From Streptomyces sp. NBC_00234 (lineage in GTDB: Bacteria; Actinomycetota; Actinomycetes; Streptomycetales; Streptomycetaceae), in assembly GCF_036195325.1 (NCBI RefSeq), contig NZ_CP108101.1:2356001-2420000 (forward strand): a DNA stretch of 64,000 bases, given 5' to 3'. The notes under the pieces are model-generated. The model saw only the letters and a program-made list of their open reading frames with translations, was not told where the DNA came from and did no database searches. Positions within the stretch are counted from its first letter, which is position 1. Every line of letters starts with the position of its first letter. Made by a program: the position numbers and the translations under genes. Shown one piece after another: positions 43,801 to 53,460 of the stretch.

Positions 43801-45252
43801 ATGTCTGAAATCCCCGCAGTCTCACGCCGCTTGGTCCTGGGAGGAACGCTGGCCACCGGGGCGCTCGCCGCCGGGATCGGCTCGGCAGGCAGCGCCTCCG
43901 CCGCACCCGCTCGGGCCACCGTCTCCTCCCTCGCGGAAGCCGCCGCGCCCCGCCGCGCGGCCGGCCAGAAGTCCATGATCAATGTGCCGTTCGAGCCCTA
44001 CGCGACCGTGCGCGTCGGCGTGATCGGACTCGGCAACCGGGGCTCCGGCATGACGACGGGCTGGTCCGTCATCCCCGGCTGTACCGTCACGGCGGTGTGC
44101 GACATCCGCGCCGACCGCGTGAAGCGCACCGCCGACCAGCTGGTGGCCCAGGGCAAGCCGCGCCCGAAGGAGTTCGGCGGCTCCGCCGACTCGTACGCGG
44201 AGATGCTCAAGCGCGACGACATCGACCTCGTCTACATAGCGACGCCCTGGGAGTTCCACTACCCGCAGGGCAAGGCCGCGCTCCTGTCCGGCAAGCACGT
44301 GATCGTCGAACTCCCCATCGCCACCGAGCTGGACGAGCTGTGGGACCTCGTGGACACCTCGGAGCGCACCCGCAAGAACCTGATGCTCTCCGAGAACTGC
44401 AGCTACGGCCGCAACGAGCTGGCCATGCTGAAGATGGGCCACGAGGGCCTGTTCGGCGACATCACCAACGGCCACGGCGGCTATCTGCACGACCTGCGCG
44501 CGCTGCTCTTCTCCAACACGTACTACACGGACTCCTGGCGCAGGCTCTGGCACACCCGCTCCACCGCGTCCTTCTACGCCATGCACGGCCTGGCACCGGT
44601 CGCGGCGGCCATGGACATCAACCGTGGCGACCGGATGACCACGCTGAAGGCCACCGCCACGGCGCCGAAGGGCCTCGCCGACTACCGGGAGCGCTTCGTC
44701 CCCAAGTCGCACCCGTCCTGGAACGAGACGTACGTCAACGGCGACCTCGTCACCTGTGCGATCGAGACGGCGAACGGCAGGACGATCCGCGCCGAGCACG
44801 ACGTCAGCTCGCCCCGTCCGTACAGCCGGATCAACTCCATCGCCGGCACCCGGGGCATCTTCGAGGACTACGCGGGCACCTCGTCGACGGGCGGACGCAT
44901 CTACGTGGAGCCGGACCACGGCGGGCACGCCTGGCGCGACTTCGACACGTACCTCAAGGAGTTCGACCACTGGCTGTGGAAGAAGATCGGTGACGACGCC
45001 GCGAACAACGGCGGTCACGGCGGCATGGACTACGTCCTGCAGTGGCGCACCATCCAGCTGATGCGGGCCGGGCTGGTCCCCGACATCGACGTGTACGACT
45101 CGGCCGCCTGGTGCGCACCCGTCCCGCTGAGCGTCATGTCCCTCGCGGCCAACGGCCGCCCGGTCGCCATCCCCGACTTCACCCGGGGCTCCTGGGTCAA
45201 CCTGCGCACCGGCCTGGACTCGCGCGACACCGACATGCCTCCCGTCGCCTAG
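43801..45252 (+). CDS. Tat-exported GH109-like NAD-dependent glycosidase (alpha-N-acetylgalactosaminidase type)
   Basis: 483 residues. Tat signal VSRRLVLGG at residues 7-15 followed by a hydrophobic helix ending ASAA. The mature part has the Gfo/Idh/MocA Rossmann motif GVIGLGNRGSG near residue 74 and VYIATPWEFHYPQG near 145, plus GHGGYLHDLR and NHW-like active-site stretches characteristic of GH109, which use bound NAD to cleave alpha-GalNAc. Export by Tat fits a protein folded around its cofactor. AAGGAG lies 10 nt before ATG 43801. Followed closely by a secreted NEW3-type protein. Confidence 0.87.
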   Translation: MSEIPAVSRRLVLGGTLATGALAAGIGSAGSASAAPARATVSSLAEAAAPRRAAGQKSMINVPFEPYATVRVGVIGLGNRGSGMTTGWSVIPGCTVTAVCDIRADRVKRTADQLVAQGKPRPKEFGGSADSYAEMLKRDDIDLVYIATPWEFHYPQGKAALLSGKHVIVELPIATELDELWDLVDTSERTRKNLMLSENCSYGRNELAMLKMGHEGLFGDITNGHGGYLHDLRALLFSNTYYTDSWRRLWHTRSTASFYAMHGLAPVAAAMDINRGDRMTTLKATATAPKGLADYRERFVPKSHPSWNETYVNGDLVTCAIETANGRTIRAEHDVSSPRPYSRINSIAGTRGIFEDYAGTSSTGGRIYVEPDHGGHAWRDFDTYLKEFDHWLWKKIGDDAANNGGHGGMDYVLQWRTIQLMRAGLVPDIDVYDSAAWCAPVPLSVMSLAANGRPVAIPDFTRGSWVNLRTGLDSRDTDMPPVA

Positions 45253-45285
45253 CCCCTTTCAGAGCCCTCGCCGAAGGAGAACACC

Positions 45286-46281
45286 TTGAGATCCACCCGA
45301 CTGATGAACCCGCTCAGAACCCTGGCGGTGGCCGCGGCCCTGCTGGTCCCCGCCCAGGCCGCCACGGCCGCACCCGCCGCACCCGCCGCGGCCGAGGCCC
45401 GCACCGAGGTGACCATCTCCCCCGTCGACCTCGACGGTCCGGTCATCGCGACGGTGGACGTCACCGTGAAGAACACGGGCCCGCAGCGCATGCGTTCACT
45501 GAAGGTCGCGTTCGCCGGGCCCGTGGGATGGGCGGTCCAGCCGTCGGTGCGCAGCGTGGACGGTTCCCTGTCCACGGGCGCCTCGGCCACGGCGACCTTC
45601 CGGATCCAGGTCCCGGAGAAGCGGGCGGGATTCGTGATCCGCACCTTCACGGCGACCGCGACCTACACGGGCGGGGACGGCCTGGGCACGGCCACCGGCA
45701 CCCGGTCGGAGCGCAGCGGATCGCCGCAGGCGAACCTGGCGGCGGCCTACAACAACGTGGCGATCACCGACGAGTCGGCGACGACGGCGGGGAACTACGA
45801 CGGTGAGGGCAACAGCTTCTCGGCGCAGAAGCTCGCCGCAGTCGGCCTGACACCCGGGGCGACCGTCGAGGCCCTGGGTGCCGAACTGACCTGGCCGGAC
45901 GTCCCGGCCGGCACGAAGGACAACGTCGGCAGCGCCGGACAGGCCATCACGCTGAGCGGCAAGGGCAGCAAGCTGGTGTTCCTCGGCTCGGGCGTCACGA
46001 GCGCCGCCACGGGCAGCACCACCGTCTACTACACCGACGGCACCTCCACCACGGGAACCTTCGGCTTCCCCAACTGGTCCTTCGACCCGGTCACCGCGCA
46101 CGGCGCCACCCTGGTCAAGTCGACCGACGGCCGCAACCGCCCGGACGGCTACGGCAACGCCACGGTGAAGTACAGCGTCTTCGCCAACTCGGTCCCGCTG
46201 GACCCGTCCAGGACGGTGGAGTTCGTGGTTCTGCCCGCGAACGCCAACGTCCACGTCTTCGACATGGCGATCGCCCCCTGA
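45286..46281 (+). CDS. Secreted NEW3/CBM-like accessory protein
   Basis: 331 residues. Signal peptide 1-29 (ends ATAA). Residues about 40-135 look like a NEW3/NPCBM-associated Ig-like domain (VIATVDVTVKNTGPQ). Residues about 150-330 form a beta-sandwich with AAYNNVAITDE, YDGEGNSFSAQKLAAVGLTPG and TWPDVPAG, the C-terminal module often fused to secreted Streptomyces glycoside hydrolases. Here the modules stand without an enzyme but directly behind the GH109-like gene, so it may be its detached carbohydrate-binding partner. TTG start set by GAAGGAG. Confidence 0.85.
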   Translation: MRSTRLMNPLRTLAVAAALLVPAQAATAAPAAPAAAEARTEVTISPVDLDGPVIATVDVTVKNTGPQRMRSLKVAFAGPVGWAVQPSVRSVDGSLSTGASATATFRIQVPEKRAGFVIRTFTATATYTGGDGLGTATGTRSERSGSPQANLAAAYNNVAITDESATTAGNYDGEGNSFSAQKLAAVGLTPGATVEALGAELTWPDVPAGTKDNVGSAGQAITLSGKGSKLVFLGSGVTSAATGSTTVYYTDGTSTTGTFGFPNWSFDPVTAHGATLVKSTDGRNRPDGYGNATVKYSVFANSVPLDPSRTVEFVVLPANANVHVFDMAIAP

Positions 46282-46307
46282 TCGTCCCGGAGCGGGCATG
46301 CGCGAAA

Positions 46308-46342
46308 GGGGGGCGGCGCGGATGCGCCGCCCCCCTTTTTTT
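46308..46342 (+). terminator. Canonical rho-independent terminator
   Basis: GGGGGGCGGCGC, loop GGAT, GCGCCGCCCCCC, then TTTTTTT. A 12-bp perfect stem plus T tract, unusually classical for this genome, ends the GH109-NEW3 transcript 27 bp after the stop codon. Confidence 0.93.
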
Positions 46343-46409
46343 CCGCCACTCGTGGCGGGTGTTACTCGAGCACCGCGGGATACGAGTCCGGGGCCGCTAC
46401 TCGTATCGC

Positions 46410-49400
46410 TCAGTCCAGACCGTAGGCGCGGACCATCGTCTGGGTGACGGTGGCGCCGTCAGCGGTCGTGAGCTCCACCTTCAGATGGACATAGCCGCTG
46501 CTGCTTGCCGGCACCCCGGGCACGGTGGCGATCTTCTGCGTGCCGGTACCGGTGACCGGCAGCTCGGTCCAGTCGCCGGCGGGGATTCCCGCGACCGAGC
46601 TCTGTGATCCGGCTGCGAACATGACCTTCGTCCGGGTGATCGGGACGGGCTTTCCGCCGGATGCGTCGGTGACGGCCGAGAGCCGCATCGGTACGGCGGT
46701 GCCGCCGGGGACGGTGTTGGTCAGCTTGAGCGGCAGATCGACAACGGGCACCGGGGCGTCCTGCGCCCCCTGGCGCTCAGCGCTGGTGCGGAACGTCCAT
46801 GCCGTCTCCTGGGCGATCCCGATCGACCAACGGATGGCGCCCTGGCCGACCGGCCGCTGCCAGGTCGCCCGGGCCGTGATCGTGGCCTCGTCATCGGGCA
46901 GGGAGATCGCCCCGTTCTCGTACGTGGCCGGCTGCCCGTCGACGTCGACGTTCAGGAGGCGGCTGTCCGGGGAGGCGCCGAGGGCGTCATGCCCGCCGGC
47001 GTCGGCGAACCACGGGACGCTCACCAGCAGTCGGTTGGTGTCGCGTCGGAACAGTGAGGTACCGGCAGTCGACAGAGACATCCCACTGGGCACCTTGTAC
47101 CAGCTCGTCGTCTCCTTGCCGGCGGTCCGGGTCCGCGGGCCGTCGAAAGCCCCACCGGCGTTGAAGGCTCCGGGCGCCACGATGCTGGTCCAGGCGACGT
47201 CGGGATCCGCGGTGAAGAAGTCGGTTCGCTCGGTGGGTGCGAGGACCCCGACGGTGCTGCCGGCTGCGTACAGCGAGCTCGACATTCCGGGGATTCTGAA
47301 CCGCATGTCGGTCCAGAGGGTGCGACTGTCGCCCTGGCTGTAGTAGCCGGCCCGCTGGGCGGACAGGTCACTGTCGTTCACCTGCTTGACTCCCGCAGCC
47401 ACCGTGCCGCTCGTGAGCCACGCGAGGTTGTAGACGTACGGGCTCGTCTCCGGCTGCTCTCCGGACCAGCGCAGTACCTCCGGGCCGGCGGCCACCGCGG
47501 CTGCCAACCGTGCGCCCTCGTCGGAGCGGACGCTGATGACGGGGATCGGTGCCCCAGTGCCTCCCGTCGGAGTCACCTTGCCGACGATGCCCGGGTAGTG
47601 GACGATCACCGCGACCGCGCCCACCTTGGCGGCGTCCTGGGCAATCCTGTTGACCGGCCAGGACCCCTTGGCCGCGACGAGTGCGACCTTCCCGGTCAGG
47701 TCCTGGTCGAGGACCGTGGCCCAGTCGACCTCGACGAGTGGCGCCTCGCCCTGACCGTGCAGCGGCGGAGTCTGCGCCACCGACCAGTAGTCGAACGGTC
47801 CGGCCTGGGTGGAGATCGTCGCCCGGGGTGCGTACGCGCGGGTCGTCAGACCGGACGTGAACCGGTCGTCACGCGGCCCCTCCGAGTCGGTGTAGACGGC
47901 GTCGACGTACGACGGAGCGGTGGCGAAGCTCGACTGCATGATGCCGTTGCCGGTCAGGTCGTAGGCGTAGCCGACTGTGTACCCGAACGACTGGCTGGGC
48001 CGGTCCGTCCGCCAGCTCGGCCGGCGCGCGTCGCGCGCGTCGAGGGTGATCGTCGTGTCGCCGTCGATCTTGAGGTTGTGCCGGGCGAGGAACGCCAGCG
48101 ACGTCACACCGCTGGCATTGGTGGGCTCGTCACGTGTCATGACATCCGATGCGATCGTGTAGGTGCCGAGCGGCAACCGCGTGGTCACGGTGCCCTCGGC
48201 GCCGAACCCGAGGTGCCTCGCCTGGCCGCGGACCGGGTCGATGAGGTCCCACGTGGACGGTGAGGCCGCTGGGTTGCCGAACCTGTCGATGCCGACGACG
48301 GTCACGTCCGCGGACGGCTCCTCGAGGTGAAGGGAGAACGGCACCTCGACCTGGACGCCCTCTGCGGTGCCGACCAATCGGCCGGTGACCGTGCCGTAGG
48401 CGACATCCTTGACCGGCAGCCGGGGGTCGATCCGCAGCTTGACGGCAGCGTCCTGGCCGCCGCCCACCATCAACTGGCTCTCGACCGGCAGGACCATCGC
48501 GTCGGGCACGGGGGTCGCGCCGTCCCCACCGACGAGCTCCTCGACCCGAAGCTTCAGCTTGACGGACTTGCTGCCGAGGTTGGTGAAGGTGGCCGATGCC
48601 TCCGTGACGGGGAGCGACTTCTGCGGGTAGGAGAACTCGCCAAGCTGCAGGTTGGGCTGCGCGACCACCTGCTGGGTGACGGCGCGACCCACGTCCATCG
48701 GGCCGGCTCCCTGCTCCAGCACGTCCGCGCCGGTGTCGTCGGCCGAAGAGGTGAGTACCTCCTTGACCTCCACCGGGGTGAGGTCGGGCCGGGCGTCGAG
48801 CACGAGCGCCGCGCCCCCCGCGACGTGCGGGGTCGCCATCGAGGTGCCCGAGTAGGAGACGTATGCCAGGTCGCCCCGGCCGCCGGAGTGGGCGGCGACC
48901 ACGTCGACGCCCTGCGACGCGATGTCCGGCTTGGCGGCGGTGCCGCCGAAAACCGGGCCGCGCGAGGTGAAGGACGCCGTGTCGTTGTGCCGGTCCACGG
49001 CGCCGACGGCGAGCGCGGCGGGTGCACACCCCGGCGTCGACACCGAGCCGGGCAGGCCGGAGTTGCCGGCCGCGATCACGAAGAGTGCCTGGTCGCTGAG
49101 CGCTTGGACGGCATCGACGCTGGGGCCCTCGCACGCGGCGCCGACGGCGCCGAGTGACATCGACACCACCTTCGCGCCGTTGTCGACGGCCCACTGCATC
49201 CCCTGGATGATCCCGGAGGTGTACCCCGCGCCGGCGTTGTCGAGCACCTTGCCGACGAGCAGGTCGGCGCCTGGCGCCACCCCTGCGTACGTGCCCTGCG
49301 ATGCGGCACCCGTCCCGGCGAGTGTCGAGGCCGTGTGAGTCCCGTGGCCGTGGCGGTCCATGACGCCCTGCCCGGCGATGAAGCTGCGCTCGGCGACCAC

Positions 49401-50201
49401 GCGGCCGGCGAAGTCCGGGTGACCGGTGTCGTAGCCCGTGTCGAGGACAGCAACTCTCACGCCGGAGCCGTCGTAGCCGAGCTGGTGGGCGACGTCGGCG
49501 CCGGTGAGCGGCACCGTCGGGCTGAGAGTGTCGCCGCCCTTGTCGGAGGAGTGCACGACGTCGTCCAGCCAGATCCGGGCAGCCGGGAGGCGCTGGATCG
49601 ACGGCGTCGAGGTGGTGCCGTTCGGCGCGGCCAGCGGCGTGCCCGCCGGGGCTATGGAGCGCCAGACACCGGCGGCCTGGCCCTTGCGGACCCGAACGGC
49701 CGCGCCCTGGATGACGGAAAGCTGCGAGGTGACATCGGCTCCGGCCGGTGCGTCCTTCGCAAGCTCCTCAGCCTTTTGCGAGGTCGGGTAGGTGACGATC
49801 ACGGGCAGGGTTTCGCTGCTGTCGTCGTCGTACCCCTCGGCGAGCAGCTTGGTGATGTTGAACAGGTCGCGGTCCACCGTGCCGGCGTCGATCTGGGCCT
49901 CGATCCCGGCCGGGAAGACGTAGGTGCCTCCGGCGTCGGTGAACGTCGTGAACAGGGCGTCCTGTCCTGAGGCGTCCCGCAGGCGTGCGTCGGCCAGGCG
50001 GCCGTTGGCAGTGACGTGCGCCGTGACCGCGTCGCCGGTGACGAGCGTGATGGTCCGCGCCTGGCCTTCGGGTGCCGAGGCGACGGCGGGGGGTGGGTCG
50101 TCGGCTCTGGCGGCCTCGGTCCCGAGCGTCGGCAGGCCGGCGAACAAGACCAGAGCGGCAAGGGCGCTGACCGGGCGGAGGCCGCCGCGGTGATCGGACA
50201 T
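46410..50201 (-). CDS. Secreted subtilisin-like S8 serine peptidase with PA domain
   Basis: 1263 residues. Signal peptide 1-33 (ends ARA). An I9-like propeptide region spans about 45-200. Peptidase core: Asp254 in VAVLDTGYD, His286 in HGHGTHTA, Asn380 in AAGNSG and Ser454 in SGTSMATPHVAGG, so the triad is intact. A protease-associated domain with LTGKVALVAAKGSWP and IPVISVRSDEG lies near residues 860-930, followed by beta-sandwich domains to the end. ATG 50201 is chosen by AGGAG 7 nt upstream. Probably an extracellular nutrient or processing protease. Confidence 0.93.
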   Translation of the reverse strand: MSDHRGGLRPVSALAALVLFAGLPTLGTEAARADDPPPAVASAPEGQARTITLVTGDAVTAHVTANGRLADARLRDASGQDALFTTFTDAGGTYVFPAGIEAQIDAGTVDRDLFNITKLLAEGYDDDSSETLPVIVTYPTSQKAEELAKDAPAGADVTSQLSVIQGAAVRVRKGQAAGVWRSIAPAGTPLAAPNGTTSTPSIQRLPAARIWLDDVVHSSDKGGDTLSPTVPLTGADVAHQLGYDGSGVRVAVLDTGYDTGHPDFAGRVVAERSFIAGQGVMDRHGHGTHTASTLAGTGAASQGTYAGVAPGADLLVGKVLDNAGAGYTSGIIQGMQWAVDNGAKVVSMSLGAVGAACEGPSVDAVQALSDQALFVIAAGNSGLPGSVSTPGCAPAALAVGAVDRHNDTASFTSRGPVFGGTAAKPDIASQGVDVVAAHSGGRGDLAYVSYSGTSMATPHVAGGAALVLDARPDLTPVEVKEVLTSSADDTGADVLEQGAGPMDVGRAVTQQVVAQPNLQLGEFSYPQKSLPVTEASATFTNLGSKSVKLKLRVEELVGGDGATPVPDAMVLPVESQLMVGGGQDAAVKLRIDPRLPVKDVAYGTVTGRLVGTAEGVQVEVPFSLHLEEPSADVTVVGIDRFGNPAASPSTWDLIDPVRGQARHLGFGAEGTVTTRLPLGTYTIASDVMTRDEPTNASGVTSLAFLARHNLKIDGDTTITLDARDARRPSWRTDRPSQSFGYTVGYAYDLTGNGIMQSSFATAPSYVDAVYTDSEGPRDDRFTSGLTTRAYAPRATISTQAGPFDYWSVAQTPPLHGQGEAPLVEVDWATVLDQDLTGKVALVAAKGSWPVNRIAQDAAKVGAVAVIVHYPGIVGKVTPTGGTGAPIPVISVRSDEGARLAAAVAAGPEVLRWSGEQPETSPYVYNLAWLTSGTVAAGVKQVNDSDLSAQRAGYYSQGDSRTLWTDMRFRIPGMSSSLYAAGSTVGVLAPTERTDFFTADPDVAWTSIVAPGAFNAGGAFDGPRTRTAGKETTSWYKVPSGMSLSTAGTSLFRRDTNRLLVSVPWFADAGGHDALGASPDSRLLNVDVDGQPATYENGAISLPDDEATITARATWQRPVGQGAIRWSIGIAQETAWTFRTSAERQGAQDAPVPVVDLPLKLTNTVPGGTAVPMRLSAVTDASGGKPVPITRTKVMFAAGSQSSVAGIPAGDWTELPVTGTGTQKIATVPGVPASSSGYVHLKVELTTADGATVTQTMVRAYGLD

Positions 50202-50403
50202 GCGTAACTCCTGGGTGAACAGTGAGGGAGGGTCCTGCCGTACTCTCGCCCAACTGACGTCGCCTGCGATCGACTCATGTGTGGCGAGATTCCGACATGG
50301 CGGAAACCCCACACCCGGCGCACGCCGGGATGAGCTGCACCGGATTCCGTAGCGGCCCTGAAGCCGGGCACGATTGCCTCGGCAGAGGAGAAGCGCAGGT
50401 CTG

Positions 50404-50451
50404 ATGCCTGCGCCCCGGAAATATCCCGACGAGCTTCGTGAGCGAGCCTCC
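50404..50451 (+). pseudogene. N-terminal remnant of an IS3-family OrfA transposase
   Basis: The frame starting ATG 50404 reads [16 protein letters not shown], the standard beginning of an IS3-family OrfA helix-turn-helix protein, then loses all similarity. The rest of the element and its inverted repeats were not found. Confidence 0.6.
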
Positions 50452-50479
50452 GCAGCCGGCTCGACTGCTCACCACCGTG

Positions 50480-50850
50480 TGGCGGGATGTGGGGGTGCGG
50501 GGCTTCGACGCGGCGGGCCTGCCACGGCCTGGGTTCCGGGCACGGTGGGCGGCGCGCAACGCGACGTTCTGCGACCTGATGGTCCGCACCGGGCTCAGGC
50601 TGGCCGAGGAATGCGCGCTGACGGTGTTCGAGTTGCCGTGGTGGACACCGGAGTCGGGCGCCTATGTGAGGTTCTGGCTTCCGCAGGCGGTGGCGAAAGG
50701 CAGCTCGTCGCGCTGGACCTACGTGCCGGCCGCGGTGCTGCGAGATGTGGATGACTACCGGCGGTGGGACCGGGCGGAGGTCGTCGCCCAGGCGCAGGCG
50801 GCGGGCCGGTACGCGCGGTGGCGCAGGCCCTGGGTCGCCCTGATGACCCA
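50480..50850 (+). pseudogene. Fragment of a tyrosine recombinase/integrase
   Basis: Within an open frame running to 51010, the stretch [22 protein letters not shown] contains the box I Arg of tyrosine recombinases (TGLRLAE), and [14 protein letters not shown] the beta-hairpin Lys region. The SAM-like N-terminal domain, the HxxR box II and the catalytic Tyr are missing. The last 55 codons ([20 protein letters not shown] onward) look unrelated, so the frame is a chimera created by deletion. Not expected to be active. Confidence 0.6.
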
Positions 50851-51055
50851 CATCGGCCGCTCGAACCTCGTCGAACGCACCCCCGCCGACATCGAGGCCG
50901 ACGCCCGTGCCGCCGCGCCGCCGGGAACCGTCGCCGGACCGGACATCACCGCCGATGCCACTGGCCTGACGCTGTTCGCGACGGTGCGGCGCGCTGACGA
51001 GCCGGGGTGATCCCCGCAGTCGGCTTCGTGTTCGTCGCCGACGCAGCCTCGATCG

Positions 51056-51349
51056 TCAGTCGATGCCTTCGATGATGCGGAAGTCGCGCTCGACGCCGTC
51101 AGCAAGTGCGGCCAGCGCCTCCTGGTAGGCCGCACTCGCATGTGCGGCGACCGCCTGTTCGAAGCTGTCGAACTCGATCAGGACGGTGCGCTCGGTGATT
51201 CCGGCGTCGTGTGCGACGACCCGGCTGCCGCGGGCGAGCAGCCGCCCGCCCGCGGCCTCGACGGCTGGACCAGCCAGCTTGTTATAGGCAGCCAGCTTCT
51301 CGGGGTCCGCAATGGTGCGGTAGGCGCTGACCCAATAGCCCTTGACCAC
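51056..51349 (-). CDS. DUF1330-domain protein
   Basis: 97-residue alpha+beta-barrel protein of the DUF1330 (dimeric ferredoxin-like) family, marked by KGYWVSAYRTIADPEKLAAY, ARGSRVVAHD and RTVLIEFDSFEQAVAA. Cytosolic; function of the family is unsettled. AGGAGG lies 5 nt before the GTG start at 51349. Codon use (TAT AAC, GCA) is less GC-biased than in the flanking core genes. It lies downstream of the MarR-MFS pair on the same strand. Confidence 0.88.
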   Translation of the reverse strand: MVKGYWVSAYRTIADPEKLAAYNKLAGPAVEAAGGRLLARGSRVVAHDAGITERTVLIEFDSFEQAVAAHASAAYQEALAALADGVERDFRIIEGID

Positions 51350-51461
51350 GGCACCTCCTGTGTTCGGAATTGATGCTCAGAAGCATGCTCAGATCCATGG
51401 CCGGCGCGCTGTGGGTCAGCGAGCCGACGGAGACGGCGTCGAGGTCGGACGGCTTCGATCC

Positions 51462-52946
51462 TCAGCTTCCGGTTCGACTCGACCGGCCCCGGCCCGGCAC
51501 ACCGACTGGGGCTGTGATCGGATTGGTCTCGGGTGAGCGTCGGCGGGCGAGGGCGAGGGCGGCCATCGTCGTGATCGCCATCGCGGCGACGCCGACCAGC
51601 GCCGCGGTCGTGTAGGCGTCGTCGTTCGGGAAGAGGCGGCCCGTGGCGGTGCCCGCGGCCAGGATCAGACCGCCGATGGCGCTGCCCAGGGAGTACCCGA
51701 CGCTGCGGACGACGTAGTTGAAGCTCATGGCGCTCGACGTCTCGCTCTTGGGGGTGACGGCCAGGATGACGCCGGGCATGGCGGCCGAGAAGCTGCCGAC
51801 GCCGAAGCCCAGCACGCCCATGGCCGCGAGCAGTTCGGCCAGGTTGGACCGGGCGGTGGCGAACAGGACGAACCCGCCGCCGACGATGGCGGCACTGCCG
51901 GCCAGGACCAGGGGGCCGGGGATCCGCATCCGGACCCGCGGCGTGAGCTTGCCGGCGACGAACCCCAGCACGGAGAACGGGATGAGGACCAGCCCCGCCA
52001 CGAAGGTGGTCAGTCCGAAGCCGTAGCCGGCGCTGTGCGGCGTCTGCGCGTAGCGGGTGATGAGCGTGAGCAGGAGGTACATGCCGCTCCCGCCGACGAA
52101 CATGGCGATGTTCGCCCCGGCGACCGCCGGGTGCCGTACCGCCCGGACGTCGACCAGGGGCGTCTTGGTTCGCAGTTCGGAAACGGTCCAGACGCAGAGC
52201 AGGAGTACGGCAACGACGGCAAGGGTCACCGCCACGGCGAGGTGTCGGCTCCACAGGCTCCTCTCGCCGGCCAGGAACAGGACGAGGAGCAGTCCACCCG
52301 CCAGGACGAGCGCACCGGCCACGTTCACGTGAGCGGAGCGGCCTTCGGGAGCTGCGGGCATGGAGCGCCACGCGGTCACGAAGGCGATGGCGGTGACGAG
52401 CAGGCCGAAGCCGTAGGCGGCCCGCAGTCCGCCGAACTCGGCGAGCAGCGCGGCCAGCGGGTAGCCGACGCCGGCTCCGATGATGGAGACCACTGAGATC
52501 AGGGCGATCGTGGCCGCGCTGCGCTCCTCGGGAAGATGGTCGCGGGCCACGCCCATCATCAGCGCCGTGAGACCGAGTCCGACGCCTTGGGCCGCTCTGC
52601 CCACGAGCAGCCAGGCGAACGGCAGCGGCAGCACGGTGAGCGCGCTGCCGACGACGACGATCGCCAGCGTGGCGAGAATCGTGGCCCGCCGGTGCGGACC
52701 GGCTCCGAGCCGGCCGAGGACGGGTGTGGCGACGGCGCCGCTGAGCAGGGCGATGGTCAGCGTCCACTGCGCGCTGTCGAGGGAGACGTGGAACGTGGTC
52801 GCCACGCTGGTGATGAGCGGCGTCCCGAGGCTGGCGACCGCCGCCACGACCAGGGCGATGAACATCAGGGCGGGGACCAGCAGACGTGCCTCGGAACGTA
52901 TCAGGTCACTGCTCATGGGCTGGTCATGCGCCTGGGCCGCGGTCAC
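51462..52946 (-). CDS. DHA2-type MFS transporter
   Basis: 494-residue multidrug-exporter-like facilitator with about 14 helices. Motif A is degenerate (GRLGAGPHRRATIL); the motif C region reads GAGVGYPLAALLAEFGGLRAAYGF. GTG 52946 overlaps the MarR stop by 4 bp (GTGA) and has AGGAG 8 nt upstream, so the pump is coupled to its likely regulator. Substrate unknown. It lies in the accessory segment next to rnpB. Confidence 0.88.
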   Translation of the reverse strand: MTAAQAHDQPMSSDLIRSEARLLVPALMFIALVVAAVASLGTPLITSVATTFHVSLDSAQWTLTIALLSGAVATPVLGRLGAGPHRRATILATLAIVVVGSALTVLPLPFAWLLVGRAAQGVGLGLTALMMGVARDHLPEERSAATIALISVVSIIGAGVGYPLAALLAEFGGLRAAYGFGLLVTAIAFVTAWRSMPAAPEGRSAHVNVAGALVLAGGLLLVLFLAGERSLWSRHLAVAVTLAVVAVLLLCVWTVSELRTKTPLVDVRAVRHPAVAGANIAMFVGGSGMYLLLTLITRYAQTPHSAGYGFGLTTFVAGLVLIPFSVLGFVAGKLTPRVRMRIPGPLVLAGSAAIVGGGFVLFATARSNLAELLAAMGVLGFGVGSFSAAMPGVILAVTPKSETSSAMSFNYVVRSVGYSLGSAIGGLILAAGTATGRLFPNDDAYTTAALVGVAAMAITTMAALALARRRSPETNPITAPVGVPGRGRSSRTGS

Positions 52947-53401
52947 CGGTCCGACTCCTCTCGGGCGTGGCTTTCGAGCTCCGCCAGATGCAGCAGCGCC
53001 GGAAGGGCTGCTGCCAATGCCTCGACCTCGTCACCGGTGAGTTCGTCGATCAACCGCGCGTACGCGTCGACACCCGCCTGGCGTCGCGTCCGGACGTACG
53101 ACGCGCCGGCCTCGGTCAGGCACACCAGCGTGACCCGCTTGTCGGACGGATCACCCTTCCGCTCGACCAGCCCGGATTCCTCCATCACCCGGACCAGGAC
53201 GGTCATCGCGGGCTGGGTGACGCCCTCGGCCACCGCCAGATCGGTGATCCGGCGCGGGCCGGTCTTGTCCAGGGTGGCCAAGGTGGCGGCGGACGTCAGG
53301 CTCATGTCGCGGGGAAGGCGTCTCACGGCCCTGGTGGCCAGACCGTAGAGGGCTGACCCGATGGCATCGGAAGCGCCGTGCGCGGCGTCTCGTCGACTCA
53401 T
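52943..53401 (-). CDS. MarR-family transcriptional regulator
   Basis: 152 residues with a winged helix: TLDKTGPRRITDLAVAEGVTQPAMTVLVRVMEESGLVER (about 44-82), then the wing GDPSDKRVTLVCLTEAG. It likely represses its own operon with the coupled MFS pump. ATG 53401 has TATGCT 6 nt upstream, indicating a leaderless transcript. The promoter region is markedly AT-rich for this genome and could hold the operator. Confidence 0.9.
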   Translation of the reverse strand: MSRRDAAHGASDAIGSALYGLATRAVRRLPRDMSLTSAATLATLDKTGPRRITDLAVAEGVTQPAMTVLVRVMEESGLVERKGDPSDKRVTLVCLTEAGASYVRTRRQAGVDAYARLIDELTGDEVEALAAALPALLHLAELESHAREESDR

Positions 53402-53407
53402 GCCTGA

Positions 53408-53413
53408 AGCATA
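53408..53413 (-). promoter_or_regulatory. Leaderless-type -10 box of the MarR operon
   Basis: TATGCT on the minus strand 6 nt before ATG 53401. The upstream 35 bp (53408-53442) are AT-rich, with GCATA at one end and TATGC at the other as inverted half-sites. Confidence 0.6.
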
Positions 53414-53460
53414 GCAGTTTTATATGAATCCTTTATGCATCTCCGGATCAGGGTTCGGCA

